64,000 nt of DNA from JAGLOK01 sp963676355 (lineage in GTDB: Bacteria > Bacillota > Clostridia > Christensenellales > UMGS416). Shown here piece by piece: positions 26,386-35,008 of the stretch; the first letter of the stretch is position 1; each line of letters opens with the position of its first letter. Position numbers and translations under genes: made by a program. The DNA is taken from positions 1,612,001 to 1,676,000 of the forward strand of contig OY781093.1 in assembly GCA_963676355.1 (NCBI GenBank), in the 5' to 3' direction. Under the pieces are notes generated by a model. It saw only the letters and a program-made list of their open reading frames with translations, did not search any database and had not been told where the DNA came from.

Positions 26386-27369
26386 ATGAAAAAAATAATT
26401 AGAATAGTATTATTAGTAATATTCACAGTCGTTATGGTGCTTACAACTGCTAGAATTTCTACAGTAAGAGCTTTGTCATCAAATGGAGACGATCCGCATT
26501 ACAAGCTTAAAGAGAAAGTGAAACAAGCATTTCGATCAGAATGGGAATGGGATGAAGATAAGCAAGACTATAAAGATACAGATGGTTTAGTTCGTGATCC
26601 TAAAACAGGATTGTTTCCTCAACCTGAACCTTTTCCTGAAGCATTGGAAGGTTACGCTTACTGGGATGGATATTTAGGTTTGTTTATAATTAATTCAGTA
26701 GAAATCAATCATGAAACAGGAGAAGTTAATGAAAATCCTTTAGCGGGAACAATTTCAGTAACCAGTGATTGGCCTGAATATAAATTTAGTAGTGATGATT
26801 CATTTGATAGCAAGTATTTTGAGTTTAAAAAAATTGAAAATGAAAAGTATACAAGGGCAGATGGACAAGAGATGTATGACGATATGTATATCATTGATAA
26901 AGAAGGCTTAACAGAAGAATGGTTTGGACTTAGTATTACTGACCTGCCAATGTTATTAAAAAAATTGGAGGAAGGAGCTCCAATATCGTATACAATGTCT
27001 TTAATAATGTTAATTACCAAAGCTGATACAGGAATTGTTCCTTTTGATGGTCACCCACATTTGTATATTAATTGGGTAAACTCTTTTAATGAATTAACTA
27101 TGAATGCAGATACAACAGTAAAAGAAAAGGGTAATGATGAGTTAGGCTATTTAGCACTTCCAATTATAAATAAGCAACTTAAATCAAAGAATGATGAAAT
27201 GATAAAATATTTGCCTGAGATTGCTTATGGGCTCTACAATAATGACCGCGATAGTGTAAAAAGCTGGGGAAGTAAAGAGTGGTTGAGCTGGTTTGAAGAT
27301 AACGAAAAAATTATGGCGGCATTGCAGTATACACTTGATAATGAAATTAGCATGGAATGGCTTGATTAA
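26386..27369 (+). CDS. Secreted protein of unknown function
   Basis: The 327-residue product has an N-terminal signal or anchor segment (about 5-25, ending near STVRA) and an acidic, Trp- and Tyr-rich mature part without cysteines. No family is recognised. It starts 24 bases after the DNRLRE-peptidase gene, with AGGAG upstream, and no terminator lies between them, so the two are likely co-expressed. A partner or inhibitor of the upstream protein is conceivable. A hairpin terminator follows. Confidence 0.6.
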   Translation: MKKIIRIVLLVIFTVVMVLTTARISTVRALSSNGDDPHYKLKEKVKQAFRSEWEWDEDKQDYKDTDGLVRDPKTGLFPQPEPFPEALEGYAYWDGYLGLFIINSVEINHETGEVNENPLAGTISVTSDWPEYKFSSDDSFDSKYFEFKKIENEKYTRADGQEMYDDMYIIDKEGLTEEWFGLSITDLPMLLKKLEEGAPISYTMSLIMLITKADTGIVPFDGHPHLYINWVNSFNELTMNADTTVKEKGNDELGYLALPIINKQLKSKNDEMIKYLPEIAYGLYNNDRDSVKSWGSKEWLSWFEDNEKIMAALQYTLDNEISMEWLD

Positions 27370-27389
27370 AATTTAGTTTCTAAGAAATT

Positions 27390-27429
27390 AAGGTAAAGAT
27401 GACAAATAAAATACACTCATCTTTACCTT
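27390..27429 (+). terminator. Strong hairpin after the secreted-protein pair
   Basis: AAGGTAAAGATGA (27390-27402) pairs perfectly with TCATCTTTACCTT (27417-27429). The following sequence is AT-rich but lacks a long U-run. Confidence 0.6.
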
Positions 27430-27454
27430 ATTAAAATGGAAAGAAAGGATAAAA

Positions 27455-28378
27455 ATGAAAAAAATTATTTTACTATTATTAGTTATTACAATTTTTAGTG
27501 GTTGCGCTAGAAGTATAAGTAATGAATTAATTTCAGAGGAGTCAACTACTCGAGATATTACTGAATCTTATACTGAAAATCTTAATACCATTAGTGACTC
27601 ACCTACAGTAGTGACTCCCAGTGAATCTACTGAGAATCCTAAGGAAGTGGTCATTGAATGTATGGTAGTCCGGTCAGCACTAACTTCTTTTGACAACATC
27701 GTAGAATTATATATGAAAAAGTATCCGCATGTAACGGTTGCTTATTTTGAGTATGGAAACGGACATTGTATATCTTCATGTGCTAACGATGAAGTAGATC
27801 TTGCGATTATAACAAGAGATTTAAATGAGGAAGAGAAGCAAATGGATGATTTTGAACTATCTACTTTTTATAGGTCTGGACTTGCTTTTATTGTAAATAA
27901 AGATAATCCCATTAGTAATTTATCTCGTGAACAAGTAGTAGATATTTATGAAAAAGAAATTACTAATTGGTCAGAATTAGGAGGAGAAAAGGGAGATATA
28001 GTTTTATATTCTGTTAATGATAGTTTAATGGGGCATTTAGCAAGGTCATTTAATGTTGATGATTATGAATTTGAATATGGAGAAGGATCTGAAATATTTA
28101 TGTTTCGTCCAGAACTATTGTTAAAGGAATACCCTCAAGGCATTACGGGAATGTTGGTAGGAAACCTTGAAGAATATCAAGAAATCAAGGCTGTTTCTAT
28201 TGATGGCATTGCACCAACATATGACAATGTAAAAAGTGGGGAGTATCCTTATTATATTGATGCTATGCTTATAACAAAAAGTGATGTAAGTGAAGAAGTG
28301 CAAAAGTTTATTGAATTTTGTACTTCTGATACTGAAGTGCTGGAATATTTGAAGGAAGAAGGTTATGTAATTCCCTAA
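27455..28378 (+). CDS. PstS-like solute-binding lipoprotein
   Basis: The 307-residue product starts with a lipoprotein signal (lipobox FSGC), a Ser/Thr-rich linker to residue 65 and then a PBP-type binding domain resembling PstS-like proteins: DEVDLAIITRDLNEEE, GLAFIVNKDNPISNLSREQV and the later PYYIDAMLITK. The typical TNWSELGG segment is present. No permease or ATPase lies nearby, so it is an orphan binding protein in mobile DNA and may act in sensing or surface binding. AGAAAGG precedes the start. Confidence 0.7.
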   Translation: MKKIILLLLVITIFSGCARSISNELISEESTTRDITESYTENLNTISDSPTVVTPSESTENPKEVVIECMVVRSALTSFDNIVELYMKKYPHVTVAYFEYGNGHCISSCANDEVDLAIITRDLNEEEKQMDDFELSTFYRSGLAFIVNKDNPISNLSREQVVDIYEKEITNWSELGGEKGDIVLYSVNDSLMGHLARSFNVDDYEFEYGEGSEIFMFRPELLLKEYPQGITGMLVGNLEEYQEIKAVSIDGIAPTYDNVKSGEYPYYIDAMLITKSDVSEEVQKFIEFCTSDTEVLEYLKEEGYVIP

Positions 28379-28390
28379 TAAAGTATTAAT

Positions 28391-28629
28391 TTATCCGGGT
28401 AATTTATCATCTATTTCTCTGCATAAGTTTTCAACATCTAAATGAGAGTAGGCATTTGCTGAAAAAGAATAGTTTGTGTGTCCCATGAGTTTTTGATGGG
28501 CTGAACGAGATAATTACATTTCATCTATAATCACTTGAAAATGTTTAGTTCTTAACTCAATGAACTTTTTATTGCCTAACTGTTTTATTTTGGTATATGC
28601 GTATATATAGCTCTTTTGAGTATCTTCAT
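28391..28629 (-). pseudogene. Deleted second copy of the tyrosine integrase
   Basis: Reading on the minus strand, the start region is joined directly to a middle part (KFIELRTKHFQVIIDEM). After a stop this is followed by the C-terminal end (HQKLMGHTNYSFSANAYSHL). These match KFAELRTSHFQNIIDEY and HFNLMGHTDYAMSAENYTTL of the integrase at 22629-23648. At least two large internal deletions removed most of the protein, including the catalytic Arg and Lys. Confidence 0.85.
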
Positions 28630-28967
28630 ATGATGCTCTCCTTTGAGTGATTGCTTTTGAGATTACCACAGATGGAGATTTCCTCAATGAAAGAAATCGA
28701 TAAAAACTGCTGGTAAAATAATAAATATAAAATAAATGCAACCTTTTTCTTTTTATTTTACTCTTATCAACATAGAGAAAACAATTTATAACAAAATTAT
28801 TAATTATAATATTATATTGACAATCATTGCCTAATATATTACTATAATATTATGCGAACATTACAAAAGAATTACATAATCAAATTAATTCATATCAAAT
28901 AAATAATAGAATAATAAATACTAGCCATAGATTGTTAGCTTTGTTATATGTAAAGCTTTTATAACAA
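28630..28967. repeat. Conserved integrase upstream region, copy B
   Basis: This is the partner of 23649-23994, with the same order of sequence up to the inverted repeat TTGTTATA (28941-28948) and TATAACAA (28960-28967). Identity stops within about 10 bases after the inverted repeat in both copies, so the similarity ends at nearly the same point. No gene is seen. Confidence 0.8.
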
Positions 28968-28976
28968 TGCATAAAA

Positions 28977-29153
28977 AGTTGGGGCAGGTCAACAACTTAC
29001 TTTCAAAATGTTGCTTTGCATGAAATAGGACACACTTTAGGCTATGCCGGGCATTCAGATGTGAATGATTATACTCAAATTATGAATCCTACTCCAAATT
29101 ATAATGCAACACTGTCTTCGGATAATCTTGAACACTTAGATCAAATCAATTGA
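28977..29153 (+). pseudogene. Fragment of a metzincin-type metalloprotease
   Basis: The open frame has no start codon but reads ALHEIGHTLGYAGHSD, a complete HExGHxxGxxH zinc site, followed by QIMNP as the Met-turn. These are hallmarks of matrixin-like metzincins. Only the C-terminal 58 codons remain, ending in TGA 19 bases before the next lipoprotein. The N-terminal part was lost where it joins the repeat copy B. Confidence 0.8.
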
Positions 29154-29171
29154 CATTAAAGGAGAAACATT

Positions 29172-30122
29172 ATGAAACATATAAAAATATATTTAATTGG
29201 TATTGTACTGATATTATTGTTTTCAGGATGTACTAATGAAATTACGCCATCAAATATTGAACAAAAAAACGAAATGCCAAATTATGAAGAAACCAACAAT
29301 AATGTTGAGAATAATAACGGCTATTCATATGATTTTAGTTTAGGTGAACCACTATCGATTGATGAAGTAATAGAAAAAAGTTATTTTATATTGAAATGCA
29401 ACTTTGTTTCAACCGAGAAAGTTAACAAACAAGATAGTTTCGGTATTTATACATTTGAATTTATCGATGCTATCAAAGGAAATTTTGATGCAAAAAAAAT
29501 ATCTGTTACTATATATGATTTTGATGCTTTCAATGAAAAAGATGAGAACATTTTTACTGTTGGAAATGAATATGTTCTCTGCCTGCAAAAAAGCGATAAC
29601 ATCTTTCATGGAATAAGTTATACATTATTTAGTGGATTATGTATGCGACTAGAAAACAGTAAGATTCTTGGAGTATACCAACGAGGAAAATTACTTGAAA
29701 AAACTGGCATTGACACAATCGAGTCACTTAAAAGCAAATCTTCTCTAATTGTAAAAGCACTTGAAAATAATAATGAAGAATATATGTCTGGTCACAAGTA
29801 TACACTATCAAGTGATTCAGAAGAAATTGTTAAAACTTCATCTTTTATCGTAGAAGCCAAAATTGTCGAAAACACAACTCCAAATGGTGTCAGCGAAAAA
29901 GTTGAAGAGTTTAAATGTGAAACTATAAAAAGCTATAAAGGGTCAATCCAAGATAGTTTCTTTGTTTTGGTTAATGCTAATAGTGTGAATGTTGGTGATG
30001 AATATCTTTTATTATTAGAATGTCTAGGTGGTAGTTCGTATGTTATTTCTTCAAACTATAGCTGCATCCCTGTGTCCGATACAGAAACGTATGAAGAGTA
30101 TATGAAATACATCGACAAATAA
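29172..30122 (+). CDS. Lipoprotein with two similar domains (paralogue of the next gene)
   Basis: The 316-residue product has a lipoprotein signal (lipobox FSGC) and two related domains, each with a pattern like SxFILxxxFV...YKGxx...VGDEYLLLL. The second domain reads IVEAKIVENTTPNGV and ends in SCIPVSDTETYEEYMKYI. The same ending occurs in the neighbour. AAAGGAGAAAC precedes the start. No family name can be given; the beta-rich pattern suits an extracellular binding protein. Confidence 0.6.
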   Translation: MKHIKIYLIGIVLILLFSGCTNEITPSNIEQKNEMPNYEETNNNVENNNGYSYDFSLGEPLSIDEVIEKSYFILKCNFVSTEKVNKQDSFGIYTFEFIDAIKGNFDAKKISVTIYDFDAFNEKDENIFTVGNEYVLCLQKSDNIFHGISYTLFSGLCMRLENSKILGVYQRGKLLEKTGIDTIESLKSKSSLIVKALENNNEEYMSGHKYTLSSDSEEIVKTSSFIVEAKIVENTTPNGVSEKVEEFKCETIKSYKGSIQDSFFVLVNANSVNVGDEYLLLLECLGGSSYVISSNYSCIPVSDTETYEEYMKYIDK

Positions 30123-30132
30123 TTGGCAGCGA

Positions 30133-30167
30133 AGCGGAGCACCGGTTTGCTGCTCCGCTTTCTTTTT
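30133..30167 (+). terminator. Rho-independent terminator
   Basis: AGCGGAGCA (30133-30141) pairs with TGCTCCGCT (30151-30159), followed by TTCTTTTTTT. The stem is GC-rich, so termination here is likely. Confidence 0.85.
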
Positions 30168-30201
30168 TTAAATGCCGTATAGGTGGATGCTTGGAGATTA
30201 T

Positions 30202-31164
30202 ATGATGAAGAAGAAAATATTATTTATCGCTATTACTGTTATTATGATTATAATCGCAGGATTTATGGCGTGCAAATCACCCGTCAATAAAAAAACAAAC
30301 GAAATGAATGATTCAATCGATGTAAGTGAAAAAAATGCTGTTCAAAATGATTTAAACAAATCTGCGCAAATCACATACATAGAACAAAAATCTCTTGAAG
30401 AAGCAATTTCTGATAGCTATACGATACTTATGGGAACGTTTATTGGTAGTGAAAAAAGTTCTGAGATAGATAATCTTTCTTATTATAAATTCACAGTAAA
30501 CGAGTGTTTGAAAGGTAGCATTCCAGTTAATGAGATTGTCAAAGTTGAGGCTTATGATGAAGTGGTCTTTGTTGGGAACAAATCGTTTTACGAAAAAGGA
30601 AAAGATTATATAATTCTGCTAGATAAATTCGAGTCAGTATACATAGATGACAAGTATATGCCAAATGGAAATTTTTTAATCAGTGTAGAAAAAGATAGCA
30701 TAAAAGAAATATTCCAAAAAGGAACTATATATGAAATAGAAGCTAATTATACTGTAAGTAGGTTTAGAAATGTACTAAAAACAACTTTGAATAAAACTGA
30801 TAGTTATGGTATTGCGCTTGGAAATAGATATACGACATCTACTAACATAGATGAAATAGTTGAGTATTCAGATTTAATTATCGAAGCCAAGATTATTGAA
30901 AACCTTACACCAAAAGGTTTTGAGAAAAATGAAATTGGAATATATTCAATAGAAATCCTAGATGTAAAAAAGGGAACATATACAGGATTAGACGCAATAT
31001 ACTTATTCAAAAGTGAAGTAACTATTGGAGATAAATATTTATTCATGATTTCTTATCCTTCGACTAAATATGAGGAAGCCTATAGTATTTCTTCAAAAAG
31101 TAGTTGTATTCCAGTTAAAGATACAGAAAAATACGAAGAATATATGCAGTATATCAACAAGTAA
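30202..31164 (+). CDS. Two-domain lipoprotein (paralogue of the previous gene)
   Basis: From ATG 30202 (GGAG 8 bases upstream) the product is 320 residues. The first hydrophobic segment ends in IIAGFMAC, a lipobox-like site. It shares with its neighbour the element IIEAKIIENLTPKG and the ending SCIPVKDTEKYEEYMQYIN. Its two halves repeat the YKFTVNECLKGS and YSIEILDVKKGT pattern. The upstream in-frame ATG at 30172 lacks a ribosome site. A tandem duplication followed by divergence is the simplest origin. Confidence 0.6.
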   Translation: MMKKKILFIAITVIMIIIAGFMACKSPVNKKTNEMNDSIDVSEKNAVQNDLNKSAQITYIEQKSLEEAISDSYTILMGTFIGSEKSSEIDNLSYYKFTVNECLKGSIPVNEIVKVEAYDEVVFVGNKSFYEKGKDYIILLDKFESVYIDDKYMPNGNFLISVEKDSIKEIFQKGTIYEIEANYTVSRFRNVLKTTLNKTDSYGIALGNRYTTSTNIDEIVEYSDLIIEAKIIENLTPKGFEKNEIGIYSIEILDVKKGTYTGLDAIYLFKSEVTIGDKYLFMISYPSTKYEEAYSISSKSSCIPVKDTEKYEEYMQYINK

Positions 31165-31185
31165 GAAAACTTATCCTGTAAATAA

Positions 31186-31211
31186 AAACCGAGTCATAAC
31201 GACTCGGTTTT
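31186..31211 (+). terminator. Rho-independent terminator
   Basis: AAAACCGAGTC and GACTCGGTTTT form an 11-bp stem with an ATAAC loop. It can act in both directions. Confidence 0.8.
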
Positions 31212-31272
31212 ATAAAACATAGGGATTTATTAAAAAAGTGCTTGGAATTATGTATAATGAATGGAACACTAA

Positions 31273-31452
31273 ATAATTATCCGTTTGGACGATCAGACAT
31301 ATGGATGTAATCACTGTGGTAATACTTGTATTATGGAACTATGGGTTGATGATAATAATATCATGCATATAGGATCAACTGTAGATTTTTGTAGTGACTG
31401 CCAAGAGATAGTTAACAATAATACATCCAATTACGGATCAATAACACCTTAA
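31273..31452 (+). pseudogene. Zinc-ribbon-like ORF remnant
   Basis: This 59-codon frame reads YGCNHCGNTC and later FCSDCQEI, a pair of CxxC motifs about 27 residues apart, like a zinc ribbon. It has no ATG in frame near its start; the short frame MYNEWNTK at 31249 ends just before it, which suggests a frameshift or deletion. It ends 9 bases before the next gene. Confidence 0.4.
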
Positions 31453-31461
31453 GGAGGGCAT

Positions 31462-32082
31462 ATGAACTATATTAGCTTAATAATAATTATAGTTTTAATC
31501 ATGTCAGGTTGTTCATCAAATATGATATTTGATGAACACGATAATGGTAATGATATATCAGAAGAATCGTCATATGGTAATAGTTCTTCAGCATTAGGTA
31601 GTCATGAGAATAGAGTAAAAACAGTGGGAGGAACTTACAAGGAGTTAGAATCATTATCAAGCAAGAGTAGAAACAGGTTGTCTGAGTTTGACATAGAATT
31701 CTGTTACTTTAAAATGGTAAATATTCCCGAAGGATTTGAAGAGGATTATGCTTCAATTTGGGAAATTGGATTTATAGCTAAGTATAAGAATGCTAAAACT
31801 GAAGAAAGAATAGAGTTAACATGGTGGGCTAATAAAGAACCGGAAGACTATATACATCGCCAAAAGGAAAACCCACGTGTGAAATTAATCACGAAAAACG
31901 ATATAGATTATTATTGTAATTTTGTCAAACTTGGTGAAGGAAAACCAGGAGAAACCCCATATCATGCAGAAATCAGATGGGTTGAAGATGGAAAATGCAT
32001 GTATTTGAATTATGTTAGCGCGACGCAAATTGGAGAAGAAGTACTAAAATATTGTGAAATTGAAAAATATTCAATAGAATAA
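31462..32082 (+). CDS. Lipoprotein of unknown function
   Basis: The 206-residue product has a lipoprotein signal (lipobox MSGC), a Ser/Asn-rich linker to about residue 60 and a compact domain with several Trp residues (IWEIGFIAKY, ELTWWANKEPEDY). No family is recognised. AAGGAGGG precedes the ATG. It is the last gene of the lipoprotein cluster and is followed by its own terminator. Confidence 0.6.
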   Translation: MNYISLIIIIVLIMSGCSSNMIFDEHDNGNDISEESSYGNSSSALGSHENRVKTVGGTYKELESLSSKSRNRLSEFDIEFCYFKMVNIPEGFEEDYASIWEIGFIAKYKNAKTEERIELTWWANKEPEDYIHRQKENPRVKLITKNDIDYYCNFVKLGEGKPGETPYHAEIRWVEDGKCMYLNYVSATQIGEEVLKYCEIEKYSIE

Positions 32083-32090
32083 GAATTCTA

Positions 32091-32120
32091 AAAAACCGAG
32101 CTTAACCGCTCGGTTTTTAT
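32091..32120. terminator. Rho-independent terminator, bidirectional
   Basis: AAAAACCGAGC pairs with GCTCGGTTTTT around a short loop. It lies between the lipoprotein gene and the convergent yedK-like gene. Confidence 0.8.
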
Positions 32121-32186
32121 TTTGGTTTAAAACGATCCTAATGACCAAACACACTTATCCACTTCATAGAATAATACCACCAGCTT

Positions 32187-32786
32187 TTAAACAGCCTCAA
32201 ACTCCATATCAAGCATAGCTGATTTTATAACTTCTTCGGCATCATATTTGATATTAAGCCAATCCTTTTTTGCTTTTGCAGGAAGAATAACAGGCATACG
32301 ATTATGGATGAACTCAATCTCAGGGGCAGGATCGCGTGTTAAGATTGTGAACTCAGGATTATTGTCATGCAAGCGGTATATTCCTGCCATATAGAATGCT
32401 TTCGAGCCAGTAGGTTTAATTGAATGTTTTACTTTGCCCGAATCGGTCTTTTGCCATTCAAAGTAATTGGTAGCAGGGATAAGACATCTACGCTCTTTCA
32501 TACCATTTTTGAATATATTCTTTGTTGCCGCTGTTTCACTTCTTGCGTTTATCAAAAGCTGCTTCTCATTCCACGGAGGGATAATGCCCCACTTCATAAG
32601 AAATGGTTTGGGTGCTAATGCTTTGTTATTTGTGATTATAGGAACAGTGTTAGTAGGGAAGATTTCTCCTGATAGCCTGATTCCAGTGGTATCATCCAGT
32701 GAGTCAATTTTGCGTTGGATTTCTTCTAGTATTTCACTTAGCTCATTATCGTCAATTTCATTGTCCAAATAATATCTTCCGCACAT
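32187..32786 (-). CDS. yedK: Abasic-site DNA-protein crosslink protein (YedK/HMCES family)
   Basis: Family members protect abasic sites in single-stranded DNA by forming a thiazolidine link through Cys2. The 199-residue product begins MCGRYYL, so Cys2 is free after Met removal. It also has NARSETAATKNIF, RRCLIPATNYFEWQ and HNRMPVIL, with the asparagine, glutamate and histidine used by the family. GGAGG lies before the ATG. It follows the Y-family polymerase gene by 38 bases in the same direction, and both probably answer to the LexA-type promoter upstream. Confidence 0.93.
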   Translation of the reverse strand: MCGRYYLDNEIDDNELSEILEEIQRKIDSLDDTTGIRLSGEIFPTNTVPIITNNKALAPKPFLMKWGIIPPWNEKQLLINARSETAATKNIFKNGMKERRCLIPATNYFEWQKTDSGKVKHSIKPTGSKAFYMAGIYRLHDNNPEFTILTRDPAPEIEFIHNRMPVILPAKAKKDWLNIKYDAEEVIKSAMLDMEFEAV

Positions 32787-32824
32787 AATATCCTCCTAAT
32801 ATATCTTTGTTTAATTATATCATA

Positions 32825-34120
32825 TTATAACGGTATACCGTCTTTAGGCCTGTATGAACCGCTGCCCCATGTTCCGCCTATCATGGGATCTATGTCTTCT
32901 GTAATTAGCTTTCCGCGTATGATGGCATTGTTTCCGTATCTGAGACGGATTGCATCAATAGCTAGGTCAAGGCGAGCCTTCTTTACTTGCTCTTCAATGG
33001 AGAAAAATATATCTCCCTGATATTGATTGGCCTCGGTCAGACACGATGTTCGGATTCCTATCTGACGAATGGATTTACCATCCCAAAGCTCATCAAATAT
33101 CTTACATGCCCTTATATAGATTTCTGTTGTTAAGTTTGTATATGTTGCAAACTTATGCTGCTTGCCATATCTTTCAAATTCACTAGTAGTATAGTGGACA
33201 TGAACAACACGTGCTTTAAAGCCATGACGGCGCAATCTAAAGCCGACAGTTTCGCTTATGGAAAGAAGAGCATGGTGAGCTGTATCCAGCGTTTCAATAT
33301 CAAATGCAATAGTTCCTGAGTTGCCAACACCTTTTATTTTATCCTTTGTGACTTTTCCCATTGGCTGAAAGAAGCTCGCGCCACCTTTGCCCTTTTCCTC
33401 ATATATTCCGTTTGCAAAATTCCATAGAAGTACACCATTTGATTTATGTACTATTTTCATTGTTCTCACATCAAATTGCGCAAGGTCACCAATTGTGAGT
33501 ATTCCCATTCTTTCAAGATGCTTTTTCATGCGACTGCCAACCATATAAAGATCGCCGATGGGCAGAGGCCAAAGCTTGCTTTTTATTTCACATGGCCAAA
33601 GTGTATGAACCTTATCGGGTTTTTCGAACTCACATGCCATCTTTGCAAGCAGCTTATTTGTTGATACACCTACGTTTACAGTAAACCCAAGTTCATTCTT
33701 TATACGGTTTTTTATTTCATATGCTGTCTTTATTGGGTCGCCAAAAAGCCTATAGTTTCCTGTATAGTTTAAAAAGGCTTCGTCAATTGAAAACTTTTGT
33801 ATATCAGGCGAATATTCTCTAAGCAGCTCAATAAGCGCTTTTGAGCACCTAAGATATACCTCATGAGTGGGATGCACAACAATGAGATTTTTTCCGGCTT
33901 TCCGTCGCGCTTCAAAAAGACTTTCACCTGTCTTTATACCGTATATCTTTTTTGCTGGAATAGATTTTGCAAGCACAATACCATGTCTTGTGGCTTGTCG
34001 TCCTCCAATTACAGCAGGTAGTTCTCTTAAATCAAACTTTGCTCCATGCTGAATAAGGTGTGCAGCAGTCCATGATAGGAATGCACTGTTTACGTCAATA
34101 TGAAAATAGCAGGTATCCAT
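32825..34120 (-). CDS. dinB: Y-family translesion DNA polymerase (DinB/UmuC-like)
   Basis: The 431-residue product copies damaged DNA. The catalytic residues are seen in FHIDVNSAFLSW near residue 6 and FSIDEAFLNY near residue 110. The fingers (RHGIVLAKS), the helix-hairpin-helix region (MKKHLERMGILTIGDL) and a little-finger domain follow. It resembles the UvrX/ImpB-type polymerases carried on mobile elements. CGGAGGG precedes the ATG. A beta-clamp-binding peptide at the very end was not obvious. Confidence 0.93.
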   Translation of the reverse strand: MDTCYFHIDVNSAFLSWTAAHLIQHGAKFDLRELPAVIGGRQATRHGIVLAKSIPAKKIYGIKTGESLFEARRKAGKNLIVVHPTHEVYLRCSKALIELLREYSPDIQKFSIDEAFLNYTGNYRLFGDPIKTAYEIKNRIKNELGFTVNVGVSTNKLLAKMACEFEKPDKVHTLWPCEIKSKLWPLPIGDLYMVGSRMKKHLERMGILTIGDLAQFDVRTMKIVHKSNGVLLWNFANGIYEEKGKGGASFFQPMGKVTKDKIKGVGNSGTIAFDIETLDTAHHALLSISETVGFRLRRHGFKARVVHVHYTTSEFERYGKQHKFATYTNLTTEIYIRACKIFDELWDGKSIRQIGIRTSCLTEANQYQGDIFFSIEEQVKKARLDLAIDAIRLRYGNNAIIRGKLITEDIDPMIGGTWGSGSYRPKDGIPL

Positions 34121-34163
34121 CTTTACCCTCCGAAGATTTCACCCATTTATCCCCCGGAACTAT

Positions 34164-34206
34164 ATAATATACGAATGTGTGTACTTTGTAAAGAACAAAT
34201 GTTTGC
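34164..34206 (-). promoter_or_regulatory. SOS promoter with LexA-box-like site
   Basis: On the minus strand TTTACA (34192-34187) and TATTAT (34169-34164) are separated by 17 bases, a good promoter for the polymerase gene. Directly next to the -35 is GAACAAATGTTTGC (34193-34206), one base off the Gram-positive LexA consensus GAACNNNNGTTC. DNA damage control of polymerase and yedK is therefore likely. Confidence 0.65.
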
Positions 34207-34461
34207 GAAAAATATAATAGAAAAAGTTGATAAACTACTGCATTTAACAAAAACTGCAACTTAAAGCATACCTAATATTCTCTTGCTTATAGATATATAA
34301 ATAGAAAAAGGATAGCACTACAAGTAAGAAGATTTTGTTTTAGAAATATTATTCATAATAAATTATTTATAATTCAAACGTAATAGAAAATTATTCATAT
34401 TTTACTATTAGGTTATTACTTGTTGCGCAAATTGAGCTAGTGACAAAATGCCGATCACCGC

Positions 34462-34495
34462 CTTTCAGATTAGTACTTAACACTAAATCTGAAAG
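34462..34495. repeat. Inverted repeat before the sigma-like gene
   Basis: CTTTCAGATTAGT (34462) and ACTAAATCTGAAAG (34482-34495) are inverted around a short spacer, with one unpaired base. The half-site AATCTGAAAGGA recurs at 35231 before the next gene cluster, so it could be an operator used twice. It lies just upstream of the start at 34503. Confidence 0.55.
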
Positions 34496-34502
34496 GAACA
34501 AC

Positions 34503-34946
34503 ATGAAAATACAATATAAAATAAGTTACTTAACGAATGGAACTAAGGTCAAGATAACAAACGAACTCTTTAAACAGATAAAACAATGGGAAACAGAGAA
34601 AAACGATATATCTACACAATTTTTGGATGAATTGAAGAGTCAAGATAATGAATGGATAAACAGTAAAAGACAATACTATCGTTATACAACTCCACTTCAA
34701 TCACTTACTGAAAAAGAAATCAATAAAGAGAAACATAAAGGTGCAGATAGCCGGCTAATGTTTACCCAAGCATTAAGCCGGCTAAACTGCTGTACGAGCA
34801 AGCAACGGAAACGTTTCTTGCTTTTTTATTACTATGGATATAATTATTCACAAATTGCAAAAATCGAAGGATGCAGTGAGTTTGCTGTACGAAAAATGGT
34901 ACAGAATGTAGAAAAAAGACTACTTTTTGAAAAAAGTTTGCTCTAG
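34503..34946 (+). CDS. Sigma-70 region-4-like regulator of a mobile element
   Basis: From ATG 34503 the product is 147 residues. The C-terminal half resembles sigma factor region 4: RLNCCTSKQRKRFLLFYYYG followed by the HTH YSQIAKIEGCSEFAVRKMVQ. Regions 2 and 3 are missing, so it is a DNA-binding regulator of the type found just upstream of serine recombinase genes in Clostridial elements. GAAAGGAAC precedes the start; the in-frame upstream extension to 34440 overlaps the inverted repeat and is not preferred. Confidence 0.75.
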   Translation: MKIQYKISYLTNGTKVKITNELFKQIKQWETEKNDISTQFLDELKSQDNEWINSKRQYYRYTTPLQSLTEKEINKEKHKGADSRLMFTQALSRLNCCTSKQRKRFLLFYYYGYNYSQIAKIEGCSEFAVRKMVQNVEKRLLFEKSLL

Positions 34947-35008
34947 GGGGTTCGGATTTGCCCTTTCCCACGGCTTTATAGTGTAGGGGTTTTTATTTTA
35001 AGAACCTG

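Noticed and set aside
34440..34502. A longer sigma-like protein from GTG at 34440
   Set aside because: The extension covers the inverted repeat and lacks a ribosome site; ATG 34503 follows GAAAGG.
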